DNA of 64,000 bases from Pictodentalium vernedei (taxonomy: Eukaryota; Mollusca; Scaphopoda; Dentaliida; Dentaliidae), in contig CM062294.1 in the NCBI GenBank assembly GCA_031216915.1, positions 27,156,985-27,220,984 on the forward strand, read 5' to 3'. Shown piece by piece: positions 11,863 through 21,689 of this stretch. The position numbers and the translations under genes were made by a program. A model generated the notes under the pieces. The model saw nothing but the letters and a program-made list of their open reading frames with translations, did no database searches and was not told the origin of the DNA. The stretch's first letter is position 1; each line of letters starts with the position of its first letter.

Positions 11863-12051
11863 GGAAAACGTTTAGTCAATCAATTTTTGTAAACTTTCGT
11901 CTTCTATATGGGTTACGTTGTAGAGTTGATATGTAATGCCTGCTTTCGTGTTGAAGGGATTAACTATATGGCCTACTTCTGCGGTACACATATCAATGAT
12001 GTTCAGTCGATACGTATCCTTCAATATTATTTTTAATTGACTTAACAATTT

Positions 12052-12335
12052 TGTTGGGAGCGCGGTGGCACAATAATTACGGTACTCGACTTCAAACCGA
12101 AAGGTTGACAGCTCGATCCACGCTAGGAGTAACTGCATTGTGTTCATGGGTTTAATCCTGGTTGCCCACGTTGGGGCACGGTGGAGATGTGTACTAAATT
12201 ATACTACATGCCTATGGTGCAGTGCAGGTGAACTTGTCGTCATTCAGTGTTAATCCAGCCTTGTGGAGTTAGTACGCTGGGGAATCTGACAGTTGCTCGC
12301 CGCTGTCCCATTTTCGTTATGGTCAGGCATTACAA
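12052..12335 (+). mobile_element. SINE, diverged copy with altered head
   Basis: It starts GGGAGCGCGGTGGCACA and keeps the later body motifs (GTTAATCCAGCCTTGTGGAG, GACAGTTGCTCGCCG). The tRNA-like B box is poorly preserved. An old member of the 6461 family. Confidence 0.7.
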
Positions 12336-12494
12336 TTAGGACCTGAACCATTTCATTTTTCTCCCCAGCCTTTCTGCTTTGTTGTGCATTGCGTCAACCT
12401 TTCATCGAATGTTACTATTTTCTTTACCGAAAATATATGCATAACAGTTTGACAGAGGTAACCTGAACCGGTTATCACGTACATTTTGATATCG

Positions 12495-12665
12495 CGGAGC
12501 ACTGTAAAGCTGTGCAGTAAGGCGTACTGATCGTCAATAGTGAACTTGCTTTCAACCATTGCTAACCCTGATTGTGCGGAAGGAGTGCGTTGGGAAGACT
12601 GACAATTGGTTGCTGCTGATTGGTGGTTATCTCCTGTTATTCTGGCTAACCCTACCTATACAATT
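12495..12665 (+). mobile_element. SINE body fragment, 5'-truncated
   Basis: It matches only the body (GTGCAGTAAGGCGTACTG, TTTCAACCATTGCTAACCC) and has no pol III head. It lies between two better copies. Confidence 0.65.
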
Positions 12666-12717
12666 GTCCGACGCGAGGTGACTCTGGCTGTCGAAATGGT
12701 CGCTAAACCCCTATAAA

Positions 12718-13064
12718 TAGGGGAGCGCGGTGGCTCAGTAGGTGGAGGTGCAGGCTGCAGGCCGAGAGGCCCTCGGTTCGAATCCCACCTGCGGCAACCG
12801 CGTTGTGTCCTTGGGCAAGACACTTCATCTCCATTGCCCGCGTGCGGGCACGGTGGCGTTGTATACTAAGGCGTACTGCAAGTCGATGATGCACTTGTCT
12901 TCAACCAATGCTAACCCTGCTTGTGTGGAGTTAGTATGTTGGGGAACTGACAGTTGCTCGCCGTTGCTCGGTGGTTCTCTCCGGGTACTCCGGCTTCCTC
13001 CACCCGCCAAACTGTCACGGTCATGATCAGCCATTGTGCATAAATATGTGACCTTAAACACCAA

Positions 13065-13109
<45 letters not shown>
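12718..13109 (+). mobile_element. tRNA-headed SINE, full length, with 13 bp target duplications
   Basis: The complete family structure is present: head with B box GGTTCGAATCC at 12775-12785, core CCTTGGGCAAGACACTTC, body, then an (AATA)n tail at about 13064-13109. The 13 bp AAACCCCTATAAA occurs at 12705-12717 and again at 13110-13122, a clear LINE-type target-site duplication. This is the best-preserved copy in the window and the reference for the family's ends. Confidence 0.95.
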
Positions 13110-13111
<2 letters not shown>

Positions 13112-13187
13112 ACCCCTATAAAAGGGGAGATCTCTCTTAGTGCTAGCCTTGTCAGAAATCGTCAGAAGTCGGTGGGAGGTAAGACTG

Positions 13188-13428
13188 TTAACCCTTTGAA
13201 CGCTGGTGTCATCGTCCATGTCAATTTAAGGGATGCAATTGGAATAGTCCATATTCATTATTTGGGGGCAGAGCAATTAATATTTTCAACGTGCAGCCTT
13301 GGGGCTGCGCGTTGAAAATATTGATTGGACTTCCTCACAGATTAATATAGCAGCCATCCCGCTTAATGAAATTATGACGTATAATGTTCCTGAGCCGTAA
13401 AAACGACCTCTCTGGGTCAAAGGGTTAA
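13188..13428. mobile_element. TTAA MITE, 241 bp, piggyBac-like ends
   Basis: Both ends read TTAACCCTTTGA inward and TTAA is present at each border, the signature of piggyBac-type insertion. A strong internal hairpin lies around 13271-13325 (ATATTTTCAACG...CGTTGAAAATAT, loop near TTG). No transposase. It sits about 110 bp downstream of the cellulase stop codon. Confidence 0.75.
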
Positions 13429-13506
13429 ATACCAATTCATTGCACCACGCCCTCTATGTTTTATAGATGACAACATTTAGAATGTAAAAGAATTAACTCC
13501 GTTCTC

Positions 13507-13512
13507 TTTATT
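13507..13512 (-). terminator. Polyadenylation signal AATAAA for the GH45 gene
   Basis: On the minus strand AATAAA lies about 30 bases after the stop codon at 13542-13544, a normal position for the 3' end of this gene. Confidence 0.6.
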
Positions 13513-13541
13513 TTCTCGGTCGAGGTATTTATACATTATTT

Positions 13542-13834
13542 TCAACCGTGACATTGACATTGTCCCCATTCTGAGCTACCCGGTGTCATGTGATCGTGGG
13601 CATGTGCCTGGTCACAGTTTACGTATTCCCACGTCACTTCTGGATTGTTCCATCCAAGTTTTGCTATCTGTCCAGCACCATTCTCTAAGTCAAAGTGCCA
13701 TCCGTAGTCGTGTTGGTTGTATGGCTGAGTGCACCACTGAAGGTTTGGCGCTTGATTTGGACATAAATTGGTAACCATAAACACGTGAGACTGTCCTGGC
13801 GAAGTTTCTGCACCCTGTCCGTTAATAAATCCCC
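13542..13834 (-). CDS. GH45 endoglucanase (cellulase), last exon
   Basis: This exon encodes the C-terminal 96 residues of a secreted family 45 beta-1,4-endoglucanase, which cleaves internal bonds of cellulose in the gut of plant-feeding molluscs. It begins after a good acceptor (polypyrimidine tract then TTTCAG, at 13835-13837) and ends in TGA at 13542-13544. Visible landmarks are VFMVTNLCPN, WHFDLENG (HFDL carries the catalytic acid Asp of the family), LGWNNPEVTWEYVNC and the final GQCQCHG. The exon enters in phase 1, exactly complementing the donor phase of the exon at 19609-19863. Together they give about 181 residues, the mature length of the mussel enzyme. Cysteines are abundant, as expected for a disulfide-rich extracellular protein. 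No break is visible in this exon. Confidence 0.93.
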
Positions 13835-13863
13835 CTGAAATACAAAAAAAACTTCAACTTTTA

Positions 13864-14234
13864 TATTTATTTATTTAATTTATTTAATGGGGTTTAACGA
13901 TACTTTTCGATTGTGTCGGACAGTTTTATGGGGTGAGGAAGCCGGAGTACCCGGAGAGAACAACCGAGCAACTGACAGATTCCCCAACGTACTAACTCCC
14001 CACAAGCAGGGTTAGCATTGGTTGAAGACAAGTGCGCCATCGACGTGTAGTAGTAGTACCTCTTAGTACACATCGCCGCCGTGCCCCCCCCCCCCCCCCC
14101 CCCCGTGCCCCCACGTTGGCATTTGGGATTAAGTGTCTTGCCCAAGGACACAAACGCGGATGCCGCAGGTGGGATGTGAACCGAGGGCCTCTCGGCTTGC
14201 AGCCTGCATCTTTACCTACTGAGCCACCGCGCTT
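13864..14234 (-). mobile_element. tRNA-headed SINE, minus orientation, in the GH45 intron
   Basis: The complement of the family at 12718. The head (AAGCGCGGTGGCTCAGTAGG on the minus strand) is at the high-coordinate end and the A/T-rich tail near 13864. A run of about 21 C residues at 14086-14106 interrupts the body. Confidence 0.9.
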
Positions 14235-14527
14235 CAAGTTTTATATAGAAAAAAATGAGATACACACTGTCTTTAATTTTTTGTAGATATTAAAAAAGAA
14301 CTTTTATCGGATGCTCTTGGGACTTAAGATTAAGTTAGGGGAACTACGTCAACCCAAATAGGATTAGAGTGACGCCCAATAGTGTCCTGGGGGTGTGGTC
14401 GCTTCTTTTAGCTCCACGAAGAAAACTATATTTCTGTTATTAGTTTCTAGTATTGGAGCCAGGTTGATTTCTATTTTAGAAGGGTGAGGACAATTTTAGG
14501 ATTTATTTCAACCTTTCGCCTAACTCA

Positions 14528-14648
14528 AATTGTAGAGCACAGTTCCATTTTTTTCCAGAAAAGCTCAATTTTGTCATTGGTTTCAATACTATATGCTTTT
14601 TAAGCTTGTTCCAATGAGGGGTTACAAGCTATCTTTTGGGCCAAAAAT
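14528..14648. mobile_element. Possible decayed palindromic MITE
   Basis: GCTTGTTCCAATGAGGGGTTACAAGC and surrounding bases match one arm and the centre of the 45.7 kb palindrome. The other arm is poorly preserved. Confidence 0.4.
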
Positions 14649-15237
14649 TTATAAAACTAATACGCTATTGATGCGCGCCGCTTTAGTAAGGGTCTCGATT
14701 CTCCATCTGAGTATTTATTTAATTAGTACAAGCTTCTATAGTTGTAAATTTGTAATTATACCCCCATCCTTTAAAAAAATGAGGTATACCTGATTGCACA
14801 TGTCCGTACGTCTGTCGGTCCGTACATCTGTAAGTACCTCATGAGTCAGTCTCTCGTTTTTCGGTCCAAGGCATAATTTCGTGCCATTTTTGTCCTATTG
14901 TAAGAGGTCAAAACATGGGGCATTAATGATAAAATAATAACTGCAGTCTGTAGCCGTATTGCTGCCGATGTCAGTTATTATTTTATCCTCCTTGTATATT
15001 GATATTGGACTGACCCATCTCACTGTAAGTGTACACAAAGGCCATACCGTTCCAGGAAACTGGGTATTAAATGGTTTATGCTGTGCTGTCAACACATGTC
15101 ACTCATCAATTATGTTCCTTTTTTGCATTGAGAAGTGTTGTGCATCCCGACACAGCCCCATTCCTCGACTTAGCACCTGTAAGAGTATGCCGGCACCTCT
15201 GCTGCCATCTCTCGCTGACAGTGCCGCTCTCGATGAT

Positions 15238-15636
15238 TATTTATTTATTTATTAGGGTTTAACGACACATTAACAGCCAAGGACATATCGTGTCGGTGAC
15301 AGTTTTACGGGTGGAGGAAGCCGGAGTACCCGAAGAGAACCACCGAGAAACGACGAGCAGCTGCCAGCTCTTCAACATCGTAACTCCGCACTGCAGCACA
15401 GGCAGAGTTAGATTGGTTGAAGACATACGCACCATTGACGTGCAGTACGCCTTAGTACACGGCGACATCGTGCCCCTATGAGGACAACCGGGGCGATGTG
15501 CCTTGCCCAGGGACACAACGTGGAAGTCCAAATAAATCGCGCAGACGGTCACCCACCCAGGACTAACCGGGTTCGGCGTTGCTTAACTTCGGTGATCTGT
15601 CGAGAAGCGGTTAACGCAACGCCACCACGCACCCTT
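15238..15636 (-). mobile_element. 5S-rRNA-headed SINE, same body as the tRNA-headed family
   Basis: The body and tail match the 12718 family. The head at about 15545-15636 is instead derived from 5S rRNA: on the minus strand it reads ...GATCACCGAAGTTAAGCAACG, then CCCGGTTAGTCCTGGGTGGGTGACC. These are the internal promoter blocks of 5S genes. Such 5S heads define the SINE3 type. Confidence 0.9.
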
Positions 15637-15944
15637 TCGAGGATAACCAAATAACACGAGACTAAAACACGTTCGATTTCGTAAGCAGAGAAGGAACCCG
15701 TCTAAATAAATAACGTCAATCATTGATTGAATGCACCGGAGTCGAGATGGCTTGGAAATTCCAAGCTCCTCATTTAGATTTGATTACCCGGGATATTTAA
15801 ACAATCAGATTCGGGTCAATAATATACAAAATAAAAATAACATTCTGACAGCTTGTTCCTTGACAAATATTTTTCACAACTAGTCATATAATGATGGAGT
15901 GTGCTAAACTCAGCTATTTAAAAAAAATGTTCTGTTGGTTCATT

Positions 15945-16470
15945 CCCACTAGACCAGTTCCCTGTAGACCAACTCCCACGAGGCCAATTCACAAAAGACC
16001 GAGTCCCCTTAGACCAACTGGTGTGTTCTGTGTAATAATTCTATATCAATAATTTGATATATTTATAAATATTTATAAATGTATTTAATGTTATTGATAT
16101 TCAAGCCTGAAAATAAGCAGTCTGTCATTTGTAGAATGAGGTCCTCAGAGGGTGAATTTGCTGATGCTATCCCATAAAGAAAGCCAGTTTATCCTCTGGG
16201 TACCTCTTTCTGATTATGTTTGAGACTTTGATTCAGGTTGAGGTTCACAGAGGGTAAATTTAGTGATGTTACCCTGCTGTGCGGGTATTCACCCTCTGGG
16301 GACCTCATTTTTCAGATGATACTCTGCTCATTTTCTGGCTTGTCGATATTTTATAGATATTGGGCAGATATTGGGCAGATTTTTATAAATAATTGTTTTC
16401 CTAATTATCCCTAATCAACCCTTAACCAGAAACACTATGTAGATGGTCTAATGGGAATTGGTCTAGTGGG
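15945..16470. mobile_element. Foldback MITE, ~525 bp, nested inverted repeats
   Basis: The outer ends share CCCACTAGACCA in opposite orientation (15945 and 16459-16470). An inner pair faces each other at 16104-16165 and 16290-16345, sharing GAGGTCCTCAGAGGGTGAAT-like sequence. No coding capacity. It lies in the GH45 intron. Confidence 0.7.
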
Positions 16471-16784
16471 AAGACACCGTGCTGTGTTACTCTCCACAGT
16501 TTAGTCAATATTTGAAGTTCGATCATCGTGACCGTGACACCGATCGGTGTCAATTGGTTTCGACCAACTGAATGACTTAAATATTAAAATGCCAATTAGG
16601 GTTCGTACTCCGCCAACTAACAATGATATTTTGTTAGCAAAGAAGGAAAGCAGAAATTGTCCAGTCAAAAAGTGTTTTTAGTTCAATTTTCGTGTAGACT
16701 TGTTGTGATAAATACAGAACCGCACATAGGTTTGAATGGGTTAAGAATTATCCCACTCGATTGCTTTGGCCCAGGGTATCACGA

Positions 16785-16920
16785 GAGCCGAATTTCGATA
16801 TTTGGGGATGACGCCACAACATGGCCGCTCACGCGGGTTACCACCATGACAACACAACATGGCGCCACTGGGTCGTGCGACTATGATGTCACATGAGATC
16901 CCTCGATGAGATCCCCAAAT
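16785..16920 (-). repeat. Dispersed GC-rich promoter-like repeat, inverted copy
   Basis: On the minus strand this reads nearly the same as 41098-41192: a GTGACATCATAGTC segment, CAGTGGCGCCAT, then TAACCCGCGTGAGCGGCCAT. A more distant relative lies at 45050-45190. It has CpG-rich, CRE-like and YY1-like words, but here no gene follows. Confidence 0.6.
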
Positions 16921-17210
16921 GAGGGGTGAAAACCACATGGCATACTACTACTGAGGTTTGCTGGTAGTACCAAAGAGGAATTCACATCAGGAAAAACAGA
17001 ATAAGTTGTTGTAGCACAATTATACCACCACGCTATAAATGACATTGCCAATGAGCTCAACAATAGCATTCTTTTACCATCACAAATCATTTCTACAGAA
17101 TTTTGTGACTTCTTCCAAACGCACCTTAATGTTTCAAGGCATATTTCAGGCTTGTAGCCTGATCATGCCATCTTTAGGAGGTCCTGTTAACAATAGATAA
17201 AACAGTTGGG

Positions 17211-17274
17211 CAGTGTTTTCTAGTCAGGTCTTGGCTGCCTTAACAGGCAGCCACGACTTGACTAGAAACCACTG
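17211..17274. repeat. Short hairpin, ~29 bp arms
   Basis: CAGTG, TTTCTAGTCA and GGCTGCC are mirrored by GGCAGCC, TGACTAGAAA and CACTG around a 5-base loop. Probably the core of a small foldback element. Confidence 0.6.
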
Positions 17275-17345
17275 CTAAGCAATTGGACATGTGCAGGTTG
17301 TTGTCTAGGGGGAATTTAGGATAGATGCCCAGTCCAATGAGGGTT

Positions 17346-17750
17346 ATTTGTTTATTTATCTATTTAGTGGTGTTTAAAGTCACATACTTATGCACAATGG
17401 CCAATCATGACCGTGACAGTTTCACGGATGGATGAAGCCGGAATACCCGGAGACAACCACCGAACAACGACGAGCAGTTGCCAGATCCCCAACATCGTAA
17501 CTCCGCACTGCAGCAAAGGCAGGGTTAGATTGGTTGAAGACGTGTGCACCATCGGCGTGCAGTACGCCTTAGTACACGGCGTCATCGTGCCCCCATGTGG
17601 ACAATCGGGTTTAGGTGCCTTGCCCAAGGAACAGCGTAGGAGGCCGAATCGATCGCTCAGACGGTCACCCATTCGAGGACTAACCGGGCTCGACGTTGCT
17701 AAACTTCGGTGATATGACGAGAACCGGTTACCGCAACGCCACCGCCCCCC
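17346..17750 (-). mobile_element. 5S-rRNA-headed SINE, second copy
   Basis: Same organisation as 15238-15636. The 5S-derived head lies around 17655-17750 (minus strand CACCGAAGTTTAGCAACG, CCCGGTTAGTCCTCG), followed by the shared body and an A/T tail near 17346. Confidence 0.88.
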
Positions 17751-17950
17751 TCCCTCCCACCCCCTCCGTTGAAGGTTAACAAAACTGTACAGAAAATCAG
17801 TCACTTCTTTCATGAAAATGAACCGTTCATCTATTATCAAGACGAACGGGGACTAATAAATTGTGAATGCCGCAAAATCTGAAATTCGGACGGTTTCGGT
17901 ATTCAACGATTGGTTCGGTTCGACTTTTCGGTATCCCAATGGTATCGGTA

Positions 17951-18345
17951 TGGCCTCACAAAGTAGATCTTCTGTTTCTCGGGCTTTTTGTTATGAAATT
18001 ACATGCGGGCGGGTGTTTTTTTATTTTATTTTTGTAATTATTTCTTTGCCATTGAAAAGTTCATGTTCTTGGTTTGTTTTTTTTTGTTTTTGGCCTCCAA
18101 ATCTATAGAATAGCATGGGTGGTGGTGTGTTACCTCCCTTGAGAACAAGAAATCTTTCCGATGCTAAAGCATTGTAAAACTTTGTTGCAGTGAAAGACCA
18201 AGTTTATTGACTTGGCTAAAATTCAGATATAAACTATTAAATTTTCATTTTTTAAAGTTTGCATTGGTTATAAAATGAGAGCATGTGGCAGCCAGAAGAA
18301 TCATGCGGGAGAGCCCGAGAAACCGATTTTTAAAGTTTTTAGGCC
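17951..18345. repeat. ~400 bp direct repeat, copy 1
   Basis: It matches 18872-19287 in the same orientation from GGCCTCACAAA through GAGAGCATGTGGCAGCC to the AGGCCT end. Differences are mostly small indels in T- or G-runs. Confidence 0.8.
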
Positions 18346-18871
18346 TTTCTGTTCGATTTTTTTAGGTCTGTTGCTACTCTATAGCTACAAATTTCTCATA
18401 TCTACTCTTAGAACTCTAAATTTTGCGAGATTTCGCGGCGAAGGCCTCGTTCTAACTAGGGCCCTTCGCACGTTACCCCCTATTCGCACTTCCCTAAAAG
18501 TGGGAGGAGGGGGTTAATGAACGGAGAATCTTAATTGGGAATGGGGAGGAACCAAACCCCCACAACTGTCTTCCAAATATCATGTTCGTCCCCCCCCCCC
18601 CCCTCCAAAATAATAAATAAAAAATGGCTATTATAGAATCTTGGCTACATGCCTGGCACAACGCGTCGTGTTCAGTGAGCAATGAGCAGCAATGGAACCT
18701 CCCTGGAGGCGATGCTAGTGTCTCTCGTTCATTTCCCTTCTGAACTGTAAATTGTTGCTTATACAAACATCCAAACAAGCTGTGTATAATAGGACCCGGT
18801 AACCAATGCCTGGGGTGGAAATCCTCTAAAATGGGCAACAGGGATATAATCGATTGGCTGGATTTGACTTT

Positions 18872-19287
18872 AGGCCTCACAAATTAGATCTTCTGCTTCT
18901 CGGGCCTTTTTTGTAAAATTACAAGTGGGCGGGCGGTTTTTTGTTTTATCTTTGTAATTATTTCTTTGCCATTGAAAAGTTCATGTTCGTGTTTTTTTGT
19001 TTTTTTGTTTTAGGCCTCATAATCTATAGAATAGCGTGGGTAGTAGTGTATTACCTCCCTTGAGTGCAAGAAGGCTTTGCAATGCTAAAGCATTGCAAAG
19101 CCTTGTTGCACTCAAGGAAAAAGTTTATTGACTTGGGTAAAATATCAGATATAAACCATTTAATTTTTATTTTTTTTCATGTTTGCATTGGTTATAAAAA
19201 GAGAGCATGTGGCAGCCAAAAGGACCGTGCGGGCGGGGGGGGGGGGGGGGGGGGCTGAAAAACAGATTTTGAATGTGTTAGGCCTTA
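18872..19287. repeat. ~400 bp direct repeat, copy 2, with sharper hairpin
   Basis: This copy holds a nearly perfect hairpin at about 19068-19112 (GCAAGAAGGCTTTGCAATGC / GCATTGCAAAGCCTTGTTGC). Copy 1 has it only in decayed form at 18148-18192. A run of about 19 G lies at 19236-19254. Confidence 0.8.
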
Positions 19288-19289
19288 TC

Positions 19290-19352
19290 TCTATGTTGCG
19301 GCCGTGATTAGCCACTGCACCAGAAGTATGTGATCTTAAACATCAATAAATA
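19290..19352 (+). mobile_element. SINE 3' tail fragment
   Basis: GTGATTAGCCACTGCACCAG...ATGTGATCTTAAACATCAATAAAT matches only the last 60 bases of the SINE body and tail. It directly follows the duplicated repeat. Confidence 0.6.
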
Positions 19353-19608
19353 TATAAATTAAACTTATATCCATCCTCGTGGTGTTCTTTGGGGGTGGGG
19401 ATGGGGGGGTGGGGGTAGCAGGGGGTAGTAATAATCGTACATTAATTTACAGTATTTATAGATCGCATGAAGAAGTTGCGTTTCGAGTACTTTGGATACT
19501 TGTGTTTTTCATACTCGCAGTCATGAACAGCCCACAATAAAATGAAGAGCCAGTTGTAATAAACATTCACTTCACAACGTATACCCACTGAGTACACCAA
19601 CAACTTAC

Positions 19609-19863
19609 CTGTAGTGGTGAGTTTTACACATTTACCACAACCCGAGCCGCACCAACCCGTACTGGGATTACTATCAAACACACTCTGACTTGGTGCCGTG
19701 GTGTATGAATTTCGGTTCCATGAAAACTGCGTCCCAGCGCCGGATCCGGTACCACAGCCGCAGGCACCTTTGAAGCCGTCCGAGTACCATGTCGTTGTAG
19801 CACACCTTCTTCCGTTATACATTCTCGGTTTTCCTGTGCACTTTGGATTCGCAACAGTACATC
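19609..19863 (-). CDS. GH45 endoglucanase (cellulase), internal exon with catalytic N-terminal part
   Basis: This exon encodes the first 84 residues of the mature enzyme. It starts after a CAG acceptor (19864-19866) and ends at a consensus donor, ACAG|GTAAGTT. The sequence NPKCTGKPRMYNGRRCATTT is followed by WYSDGFKGACGCG, in which the Asp after WYS is in the place of the catalytic base of family 45. Then come TQFSWN, SQSVFD and WCGSGCGKCVKLTTTG, the conserved Cys-rich substrate-groove region. The Mytilus edulis enzyme has the same order and spacing. The donor is phase 1 and joins the exon at 13834 to make an uninterrupted frame through TTTGGGFINGQG. A first exon with the signal peptide and start codon must lie further up the minus strand (above 19866); I could not identify it. 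Confidence 0.92.
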
Positions 19864-20044
19864 CTGAAAAAAGGATAAACGTTTCGTTCTTTAGAGAGTT
19901 TTGCAGATGCGGTGGCTTCGGATTTGGAAACGGTTGTTACGATAGTTCTTTCTCTGCAATTTGTCAGAAATACTCCCATCATGATAATTTAGCTAATATT
20001 AGAAGCCTTTGAAAACTTACTGACCTGACAACCGTAATATATTC

Positions 20045-20115
20045 CCAGTTCCTTATTCGGCATTCGTTATCAACCGAGTTTATCGGTTGATAAAGAATGT
20101 CAAATAAGGAACTGG
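20045..20115. repeat. Hairpin, ~33 bp arms
   Basis: CCAGTTCCTTATT and TCAACCGA are mirrored by TCGGTTGA and AATAAGGAACTGG around a short centre. A small foldback element, 180 bases upstream of the GH45 internal exon. Confidence 0.6.
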
Positions 20116-20618
20116 AAAAAAGTAACGGTTGCAACGTCTGAAATGTTTAGCCTGTCTTTAATTCTCAACACCTCACAATTTGTTTGTATTTCTGCATATT
20201 CTTTACTACTGGAAACAAGTTTTATCTTACAATCAACATGTATTTTGTCTGTATTAACTCCGCAACTGTGGTGTTTCTGACCCCTGATACAGATGGTTCT
20301 ATCAGGGGGTCGGATACAAGCACGTTCCTTTCGCGTGAGTGTCATTATTTTTCTTTTTGTTCATCAGTATGAATAAACAGTATAAATAGTTCGTTATATA
20401 TTCGTCTACATTCATGACTTATCCCCAATATATTGTGAGATAAAATCATTATTACCATTCGACTCGTCGTGATCTGCCCTTAGAACCTGGAGCGAGACTC
20501 GGATACATATTTTGTACATCCACATAATGGTAATAATCTCTATATACAATAATCGGGGGGGGGGGGGGGGGTACTGTTGCTGAAGTCTCGCGAAAAGTTT
20601 GTTTTTAACCTTCACTAA

Positions 20619-21284
20619 TAGTGTTCAACCGATGATCGGAATTGGCCAACACAATCGGCCGATTGTGGGCAATCGGATGACAACGGCAACGGCTGCGGGA
20701 ACATCGGTTCAACCAAACGTTACCAAGCATTTTGTGAGGATTCATTAACTGCATTTTGTTATCTTCTGCAATTGTTCAATTGTTAATGGTAAAATGATGT
20801 CAATGATACCATTCAATAAAGTTGAGAAAGAACCACAATGTGTATTCTTAATCTCTCTAGACGCCCCATTACGGGATATACAAGTTAAACGACATTTAAA
20901 GTTTACAATTGAGCGTACTTGCGGCAATCGCCAGTTCATACCGGAAAAGTGAAAGTTCGACTTCATTGACTCAGGTTGCAGTAAAATTACCAGTCGCACG
21001 CACTTGGGCGGTAAACGTGGCTCTGAGAGCCACGTTTACCGCCCAAGTGTGCACGACTGGTAACTTTATTGCAACCCCAGTCATAGATAGCGGATGTGTT
21101 CTATCCGATATCTATGACCCCAGTCAAAGAAGTTTAACACTGTGAAAAATGTTTAGGTTTATGTAGTTCTTTCGAGCCACGATTTGTCTAGTAGTGCAAG
21201 GTATTATAATCGGAATCGGCCGATTGTGAGCTTAAATAACCAGTAATTGGTCAGCGACTATTTTTGGTAATCGGTTGAACACTA
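20619..21284. mobile_element. hAT-type MITE, 666 bp, 8 bp target duplication
   Basis: The ends read TAGTGTTCAACCGAT and its complement, fitting the TAGNG-type ends of hAT elements. The flanks are TTCACTAA (20611-20618) and TTAACTAA (21285-21292), 8 bp with one difference. Inside are a 105 bp nearly perfect hairpin (about 20973-21077, centre GTGGCTCTGAGAGCCAC) and a second small one (21081-21118). No transposase frame is present. Confidence 0.8.
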
Positions 21285-21351
21285 TTAACTAATAGTACAT
21301 GCCTTCACTGATAGTACAAGTATCTGGCGTTGATTGTTGTTAAAATCTGTA

Positions 21352-21665
21352 AAGCGCTCGTGGAGAGAGACTGGGTCAATGTTTACACACGGGATTTTAT
21401 ACGCACGGTGCGATAGAATTCTTTTAATCAAAAACAACCCCATATCGTGCATCCGTTTAGGATTTTATTAATCGATTCGAAATCGTTTTACACATACAGT
21501 TTAGTTGCAGCTAACACACTTGTGGAGAGAGAGGGAGTGAATTTTTACACACGGGATTATACTCCGCGGTCCAACATAAGTCATTTAACAAAAAAAAAAC
21601 AGCATATCATGCATCCATTTAGAATTTTATTAATTTATTCGAAATCGTTTACAGTCCACACATTC
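21352..21665. repeat. Two tandem copies of a ~155 bp unit
   Basis: GTGGAGAGAGA...TTTACACACGGGATT and CATCCGTTTAGGATTTTATTAAT recur about 160 bases later with modest differences. It lies just upstream of LINE-C. Confidence 0.7.
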
Positions 21666-21689
21666 TAAGACATATTGGAATATTATTAA

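Larger units (their letters stand above)
13835..19608 (-). other. GH45 intron, 5.8 kb, filled with repeats
   Basis: It is bounded by a GTAAGT donor (19608 downward) and a CAG acceptor (13835-13837), on the strand of the gene. It contains a tRNA-headed SINE, two 5S-headed SINEs, a foldback element, a hairpin, a promoter-like repeat and a 400 bp direct duplication. The first SINE ends only about 30 bases from the acceptor. No further coding exon was recognised inside it. Confidence 0.85.

Noticed and set aside
15545-15636. Possible 5S rRNA gene (also 17655-17750)
   Set aside because: Only part of 5S is present and it is joined to the SINE body in both copies.
18494-18880. 128-residue minus-strand ORF between the direct repeats
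   Set aside because: Contains a poly-C/poly-G artefact stretch and no motif.
20100-20345. Candidate GH45 exon 1 or another host exon (Cys-containing minus-strand frame)
   Set aside because: No signal peptide, no fitting donor in phase, and it overlaps the end of a hairpin; not similar to the family.
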